From NCBI GenBank assembly GCA_003248565.1, contig QFOV01000263.1:1-8063 (forward strand): a stretch of 8,063 nucleotides of DNA, written 5' to 3'. Below are positions 5,002 to 8,063 of this stretch, in pieces (position 1 is the first letter of the stretch; every line of letters begins with the position of its first letter). Source of the DNA: Stenotrophomonas sp. GTDB lineage: Bacteria; Pseudomonadota; Gammaproteobacteria; Xanthomonadales; Xanthomonadaceae. The notes below the pieces were generated by a model. The model searched no databases, was not told where the DNA came from, and was given only the letters and a program-made list of their open reading frames with translations. Made by a program: the position numbers and the translations under genes.

Positions 5002-5259
5002 TCAATCGCCGCCGCGCGCCCGCCGGCGGCGATTTTCTTTGGGGTCGGCCAGCAAGGGGCGTAGCAGCTCCACCCGGTCACCGTCCTGCAGCAACTGCTG
5101 CGGACGCGCCAGCACGCCGTGCACCGCCATTGCCGCCGCCTCGGCAGCGCCATCCAGCGCCGCCTCGGCCACCGCATCAGCGACCGTGCAGCCCTCTGGC
5201 AGCTCAAGCTGCCGCAGCTGGTAACGGTCCGGCCAGGCCAGCACCACCTCTACACGCAT
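5002..5259 (-). CDS. rnfH: RnfH family ubiquitin-like protein
   Basis: The product is a small 85-residue protein of the RnfH (UPF0125, YfjF) family, which has a beta-grasp fold. Family features are the start VEVVLAWPDRYQLRQLELPEG, CTVADAVAEA, the segment DGDRVELLRPLLADPKE and the closing basic run NRRRRA. The molecular function is not firmly known; the name comes from clustering with Rnf electron-transport genes in other bacteria, and no rnf genes are visible here. It starts 3 bp after the ratA stop codon, so the two form an operon and are probably translationally coupled, the usual ratA-rnfH arrangement. Its last codons contain the bamE terminator stem. Confidence 0.92.
   Translation of the reverse strand: MRVEVVLAWPDRYQLRQLELPEGCTVADAVAEAALDGAAEAAAMAVHGVLARPQQLLQDGDRVELLRPLLADPKENRRRRARGGD
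5004..5040 (+). terminator. Intrinsic terminator of bamE, inside the 3' end of rnfH
   Basis: AATCGCCGCCG (5004-5014) pairs with CGGCGGCGATT (5024-5034) around a 9-nt loop and is followed by TTCTTT. It starts 24 nt behind the bamE stop codon. On the opposite strand the same bases encode the last residues of RnfH (NRRRRARGGD), so a coding sequence and a terminator share this DNA. On the minus strand no T-run follows. Confidence 0.8.
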
Positions 5260-5262
5260 CGC

Positions 5263-5691
5263 TCAGAGTTCCTGATCGGCCACGCGCACGAAATCGTTGA
5301 CCATGCGATCGGCCAGGCCCTGGAAGCCCAACGCCAGGGCCGGCCCGAGCAGGCGCGAGGTCGGCTCGAACTCCAGCTCCAGGCTGACCTTGCAGGCGCT
5401 TTCGGACAGGGCGTGGAACTCCCAGCGGCCGTGCAGGCGCTTGAACGGGCCTTCGCGCAGCTTCATATCGATGCTGTGCGGGCGCTGCAAGGTGTTTTCG
5501 GTCATGAACCAGGTACGGAACGAACCCAGCCCCAGATCCAGCCGGGCAACCAGCCGCTCCTCGCCCTGCTCCAGGATTTCCGCTTTGTCACACCAGCGGA
5601 ACCGGCCAGGATAGGCGGCGACATCATTGACCAGGTTGAACATGCGCTCGGCGGAGTGTTCGACCAGCGCGCTGCGACGAATGGTAGTCAT
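5263..5691 (-). CDS. ratA: RatA family START/cyclase-like protein (type II toxin-antitoxin annotation)
   Basis: The 142-residue product belongs to the START/Coq10-like lipid-binding fold family that includes E. coli RatA (YfjG). Visible family segments are VEHSAERMFNLVNDVAAYP (residues 10-28), a Trp-Cys pair (WC, 33-34), GPFKRLHGRWEF and the C-terminal helix ADRMVNDFVRVAD. E. coli RatA was reported to block 70S assembly and was named a toxin with RatB (RnfH) as partner, but this role is not settled; the eukaryotic Coq10 relatives bind ubiquinone. The start at 5691 (MTTIRRSALVEH) fits the family; an in-frame ATG at 5772 would add a Cys-rich, unlikely extension into smpB. No clear Shine-Dalgarno is seen. 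It is followed by rnfH after 3 bp and is divergent from smpB. Confidence 0.92.
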   Translation of the reverse strand: MTTIRRSALVEHSAERMFNLVNDVAAYPGRFRWCDKAEILEQGEERLVARLDLGLGSFRTWFMTENTLQRPHSIDMKLREGPFKRLHGRWEFHALSESACKVSLELEFEPTSRLLGPALALGFQGLADRMVNDFVRVADQEL

Positions 5692-5707
5692 GGCAATACA
5701 GAAAGTG

Positions 5708-5724
5708 TTCGGGGAGCCCCCGAA
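5708..5724. repeat. Small perfect hairpin in the ratA-smpB divergent region
   Basis: TTCGGGG (5708-5714), loop AGC, CCCCGAA (5718-5724). This perfect 7-bp stem sits in the 50-bp gap between the ratA and smpB starts, 2 nt before the GGAG (5727-5730) upstream of smpB. It could be a protein-binding site or a leader hairpin; nothing else supports either role. Confidence 0.5.
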
Positions 5725-5741
5725 TCGGAGACAATACGGAA

Positions 5742-6245
5742 ATGAGCACGAAACACAGCAAGGATAAAGCAAAGAACGGGACGGCCGACAAAACCATCTC
5801 GTTGAACAAGCGCGCGCGCCACGAATACCACCTGGAAGAGCGGGTCGAAGCAGGCCTGGTGCTGCAGGGCTGGGAGGTCAAGGCCATCCGCGCCGGTCGC
5901 GGCAACATGACCGACGCCTACGCCTATGTGAAGGATGGCGAGATCTACCTGATCGGCGCGCAGATCACACCGTTGATCCAAGCCTCCACCCACACCATTC
6001 CGGAAGACCGCCGCCAGCGCAAACTGCTGCTGCACCGTCGCGAGATCGACAAGCTGATCGGCCGGGTCGAACGCGATGGCTACACGCTGGTGCCAACCGC
6101 GATGTACTGGAGCAAGAACAAGATCAAGCTCGAGATCGCGCTGGCCAAGGGCAAGCAGAACCACGACAAGCGCGATACCGCCAAGGAACGCGACTGGGCC
6201 CGCGAAAAGCAGCGCGCGATGCGTGCCCACAACCGCAACGCCTGA
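5742..6245 (+). CDS. smpB: SsrA-binding protein SmpB
   Basis: SmpB binds the tRNA-like part of tmRNA and places it in the A site of stalled ribosomes for trans-translation. The 167-residue product is of normal length. Segments shared with the family are LNKRARHEYHLEE, GLVLQGWEVKAIRAGR (about residues 40-55), YLIGAQITPL, DRRQRKLLLHRREI, LVPTAMYWSKNKIKLEIALAKGK, and the basic C-terminal tail KRDTAKERDWAREKQR that becomes helical in the mRNA channel. The ATG at 5742 has GGAG at 5727-5730, 11 nt upstream. The N-terminus (STKHSKDKAKNGT) is a lysine-rich unstructured stretch. Its partner RNA gene ssrA starts about 1.6 kb downstream on the same strand. The stop codon overlaps the start of the next gene (TGATG). 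Confidence 0.97.
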   Translation: MSTKHSKDKAKNGTADKTISLNKRARHEYHLEERVEAGLVLQGWEVKAIRAGRGNMTDAYAYVKDGEIYLIGAQITPLIQASTHTIPEDRRQRKLLLHRREIDKLIGRVERDGYTLVPTAMYWSKNKIKLEIALAKGKQNHDKRDTAKERDWAREKQRAMRAHNRNA

Positions 6246-6664
6246 TGTCGGCACAGCGCGCGGTGCAGGTTGCCAGCGCGCAGGATGTGCAGGCGCTGTG
6301 CGCACGGCTGCTGGCCTTCAATCGCAAGGCCAGCGGCAATAGCTTCGATGAACTGCCAGTGCAACTGGCCAGCCATGACCGGGACGGGACCCTGCGCGGC
6401 GGATTGCTTGGTGACGTCTGCGCAGGCTGGCTCGCCATCCATGTACTGTGGGTCGATCCGGAGCTGCGCGACCAAGGGCTGGGCAGCCAACTGCTGCTGG
6501 AAGCCGAGCAACAGGCCAAGGCCGCAGGTGCACACAGCGTTGTGCTGGACACCTTCGACTGGCAGGCCGAGGGCTTCTATCTGCGCCACGGCTACGAAGT
6601 CTTCGGCCGTCTGCCCGACTTTCCGCCCGGCCACGAGCGCATCTATCTGCGCAAGACGCTTTAA
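6245..6664 (+). CDS. GNAT family N-acetyltransferase
   Basis: The 139-residue product is a single GNAT domain that would transfer an acetyl group from acetyl-CoA to an unknown substrate. Motif A is clear: IHVLWVDPELRDQGLGSQLL (residues 65-84), with the acetyl-CoA pyrophosphate loop RDQGLG (75-80). Motif B is FYLRHGYEVFGR (111-122), and PGHERIYLRKTL closes the fold. The ending resembles small-molecule or RimI-like acetyltransferases, but the substrate cannot be read from the sequence. Its ATG overlaps the smpB stop codon (TGATG), so it is probably translated by coupling with smpB. The stop codon shares a TTAA with the convergent gene at 6661-7353. Confidence 0.9.
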   Translation: MSAQRAVQVASAQDVQALCARLLAFNRKASGNSFDELPVQLASHDRDGTLRGGLLGDVCAGWLAIHVLWVDPELRDQGLGSQLLLEAEQQAKAAGAHSVVLDTFDWQAEGFYLRHGYEVFGRLPDFPPGHERIYLRKTL

Positions 6665-7353
6665 CCCATCAAGATCCGGCGCAGATGGCGTCGCTGGGTT
6701 CCGGGTGCCTGCAAGGCCGCGTACAGCACGCTTAGGCTGACCACCTCGCTCAGCTCGGCAGCTTTGCGGTTATCACCGCCGAGCCACTGCCTTGCCTCCT
6801 CGGCAGCTTCCGGCGGCAACACCGCCAGGATCGCGGCATCATCCAAGCCATCAACCTGCAGCTGCAGCGCGCGCGAAAAACGCCATACCCGCGAGGAATG
6901 GATCAGCAACTGAGCCAGACCCAATGCCATGGCGACGAGCGCAACCCGCTCCACTCCGGCGGCCGCGAGTCCAGACCAAGCCGATTGCAGCACCAGCAAC
7001 AGCACTACCGCTACCAGATAGACACCAAGCCAGCGCTGACGCACTCGCCGCACCCAACCCAGAAGCCCAGCGCAGAGCAACAACACCAGCGGTGCGAGCT
7101 GGGGCCAATAGCTCTGCCCCAACCACGCCGTGATCAGCACAACAACCGCCAGCAACAGATAGAGCGAAACCGGCGCCAGCGCGCGTCGCCGAAACCCGGT
7201 TCCAACTCCACCCGCCAACAATCGCAGGCTGCGCTTGTGCATGACCACGTCCACCGTCGCAAACTTGATGGCAGCCATGGTCCGCCGGCAAACGTCGCAG
7301 AAAGGTCGGCGCGGCGTTAAGCCTCGCCTGGTGCGTTCAAGTTGATGCGACAT
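6661..7353 (-). CDS. Hypothetical four-helix membrane protein
   Basis: I do not recognise this protein. Using the longest frame (230 residues), four hydrophobic helices lie at about 60-78, 85-101, 108-126 and 134-152, joined by short loops with Arg-rich cytosolic turns (GWVRRVRQRWLG). A cytosolic tail of about 70 residues follows, with an acidic amphipathic stretch (VDGLDDAAILAVLPPEAAEEA) and a basic end (QRRHLRRILMG). The start is unclear: ATGs at 7353, 7278 and 7242 are possible, none with a convincing Shine-Dalgarno. The 7242 start (193 residues, MHKRSLRLL) best fits an ordinary membrane protein. It faces smpB-GNAT; its stop (TTA at 6661-6663 on the plus strand) interlocks with the GNAT stop codon. 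Confidence 0.7.
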   Translation of the reverse strand: MSHQLERTRRGLTPRRPFCDVCRRTMAAIKFATVDVVMHKRSLRLLAGGVGTGFRRRALAPVSLYLLLAVVVLITAWLGQSYWPQLAPLVLLLCAGLLGWVRRVRQRWLGVYLVAVVLLLVLQSAWSGLAAAGVERVALVAMALGLAQLLIHSSRVWRFSRALQLQVDGLDDAAILAVLPPEAAEEARQWLGGDNRKAAELSEVVSLSVLYAALQAPGTQRRHLRRILMG

Positions 7354-7403
7354 CGCAGCCGCACGTGGTCATGAAGATTGTTGACTAGACTGGCGCCCCA
7401 CCA

Positions 7404-7787
7404 ATGAGTTCTTTGACGATGGATCGCTGGTACACCGCAACGCTGCTGTCGCTGATCGTTCACCAGATAGATGCCGCCTACTGGCACGAATGGGAGATGT
7501 TCCATGTGCCCGGCGGCATACAAGGCTTTCTGTTGTTCAACCTACTGGCAATGGGCCTGCTGCTCCACGGCTATCGGCAAGTGGCGTTGGCTACGCCACA
7601 AGCGAGGCGTTATGCCCTGCTCTGCGGCTGCATTGGCGTGCTAACCGCCCTGCTCCACGCCGGCTTTGCCGCAGCAGGCAAAGACCAGTTCGGCCTGCCA
7701 CTCTCCATCGCAACCATCGTCGCCTGCCTGGCAAGTGGTACCGGCCTTTTGCTGAAAGCCCGGCAAAACCCCAATTCACGCGGGTGA
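7404..7787 (+). CDS. Small integral membrane protein, HQIDAxYWxEW family
   Basis: The 127-residue product is hydrophobic, with about four membrane segments (about residues 8-22, 38-56, 68-88 and 98-117). The N-terminal motif VHQIDAAYWHEWEMFHVPGGIQGFLLFN (in two pieces, residues 19-36 and 37-46) looks conserved: His20, Asp23, Trp27, Glu29, Trp30 and PGGIQ. I associate it with an uncharacterised family (possibly DUF6713), from memory and not from a search. Function is unknown; the His/Asp/Glu residues at a membrane edge could bind metal or protons, which is only an inference. The start may be ATG 7404 or ATG 7419; neither has a strong Shine-Dalgarno. It lies between the divergent membrane protein and ssrA. 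Confidence 0.75.
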   Translation: MSSLTMDRWYTATLLSLIVHQIDAAYWHEWEMFHVPGGIQGFLLFNLLAMGLLLHGYRQVALATPQARRYALLCGCIGVLTALLHAGFAAAGKDQFGLPLSIATIVACLASGTGLLLKARQNPNSRG

Positions 7788-7812
7788 CTGTTCAGGGTTT
7801 TCCCTGTAGCAT
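7784..7812 (+). promoter_or_regulatory. Possible ssrA promoter
   Basis: GTGACT (7784-7789), 17 nt, TAGCAT (7807-7812) matches the sigma-70 consensus at 8 of 12 positions. It would give a precursor with a leader of about 60 nt, removed by RNase P at 7877. The -35 box overlaps the stop codon of the upstream gene. A promoter nearer to 7877 cannot be excluded. Confidence 0.25.
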
Positions 7813-7876
7813 TCGTTTCGTCAGCGAGGCTGTGGTCAGAACATCGTCTACCGCCCTCATGAATCAACGTCTTACC

Positions 7877-8063
7877 GGGGGTGCACTGGTTTCGACGGGG
7901 GTTGTGAAGTCGCTTGGCGCATGCCGAGGGGGTAGCTTTCCTCGTAAATCCAGCTGCAAAACTCTAGTTGCCAACGACGACAACTACGCTCTCGCCGCTT
8001 AAGGCGTAAGCCCCGAACCCACTTGTGCCCGTGCTCGTGGATGTAGGGTCATTATCACGGAAC
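7877..8063 (+). ncRNA. ssrA: Transfer-messenger RNA (tmRNA), 5' part; cut by the window edge
   Basis: tmRNA rescues stalled ribosomes with SmpB: it is charged with alanine, enters the empty A site and supplies a short reading frame whose product is a degradation tag. The 5' end GGGGGTGCACTGG followed by TTTCGACGGGG is the strongly conserved start of the tRNA-like domain (acceptor strand and D-loop analogue). The tag frame begins at the GCC resume codon (7970-7972) and reads ANDDNYALAA followed by TAA (8000-8002). It ends in the ClpXP signal LAA and differs from the E. coli tag (ANDENYALAA) at one residue. The stop codon lies in the usual hairpin (CGCCGCTTAAGGCG). Pseudoknots 2-4 and the 3' CCA side lie past the edge; about 187 of roughly 350 nt are present. 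Confidence 0.97.

Noticed and set aside
5263..5691. ratA-rnfH as an active toxin-antitoxin system
   Set aside because: The annotation comes from E. coli reports, and RatA belongs to a widespread housekeeping Coq10-like family; the sequence gives no evidence of a toxin role here.
7794..7807. Terminator CAGGG-TTTT-CCCTG before ssrA
   Set aside because: The stem is only 5 bp and no T-run follows.
7490..8002. 170-codon plus-strand frame ending in the tag sequence
   Set aside because: It runs out of frame through the small membrane protein gene and into tmRNA; only its last ten codons (the tag) are real, and they are translated from tmRNA.

Overview
This GC-rich window looks chromosomal and comes from a gammaproteobacterium of the Xanthomonadaceae, most likely Stenotrophomonas or a close relative. 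The evidence is the gene order (grpE-dnaK, recN, fur/bamE, ratA-rnfH/smpB, ssrA), a Pseudomonas-type Fur without the CxxC zinc site, and a short palindrome with a GTAG end that matches the SMAG family of REP elements described in Stenotrophomonas maltophilia. The content is mainly housekeeping: protein folding, DNA repair, iron regulation, outer-membrane assembly and ribosome rescue. I see no phage, insertion sequence, CRISPR array, tRNA or defence system.

Region by region: positions 1-1824 carry dnaK (its start lies in the window, its 3' end runs off the left edge) and grpE, both on the minus strand. Each has its own good match to a sigma-32 heat-shock promoter, at 1213-1241 and 1867-1893. 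Positions 2009-3662 carry recN on the plus strand, whose last ~30 codons are out of frame. Only 184 bp separate grpE and recN, so hrcA, which precedes grpE in related Xanthomonas, is absent here.

Positions 3663-4075 hold no gene. They contain tandem GGGCTTT heptamers that could form G-quadruplexes, GGCTTT hexamers, an inverted pair of long imperfect palindromes, a SMAG-like REP hairpin and a bidirectional terminator. Next come fur (minus) and the divergent lipoprotein gene bamE (plus), then rnfH and ratA (minus, 3 bp apart). A terminator for bamE is built into the 3' end of rnfH.

Divergent from ratA is smpB (plus), translationally coupled by a TGATG overlap to a GNAT acetyltransferase gene. 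This is followed by a convergent four-helix membrane protein of unknown function, a small plus-strand membrane protein, and the first 187 nt of ssrA (tmRNA), cut by the right edge. SmpB and tmRNA together form the trans-translation ribosome-rescue pair, separated here by about 1.6 kb. The tmRNA encodes the degradation tag ANDDNYALAA.

I found no undescribed biological system. The observations most worth checking are the recN frameshift, the missing hrcA with two retained sigma-32 promoters, the palindrome embracing the dnaK promoter, and the repeat cluster behind recN.
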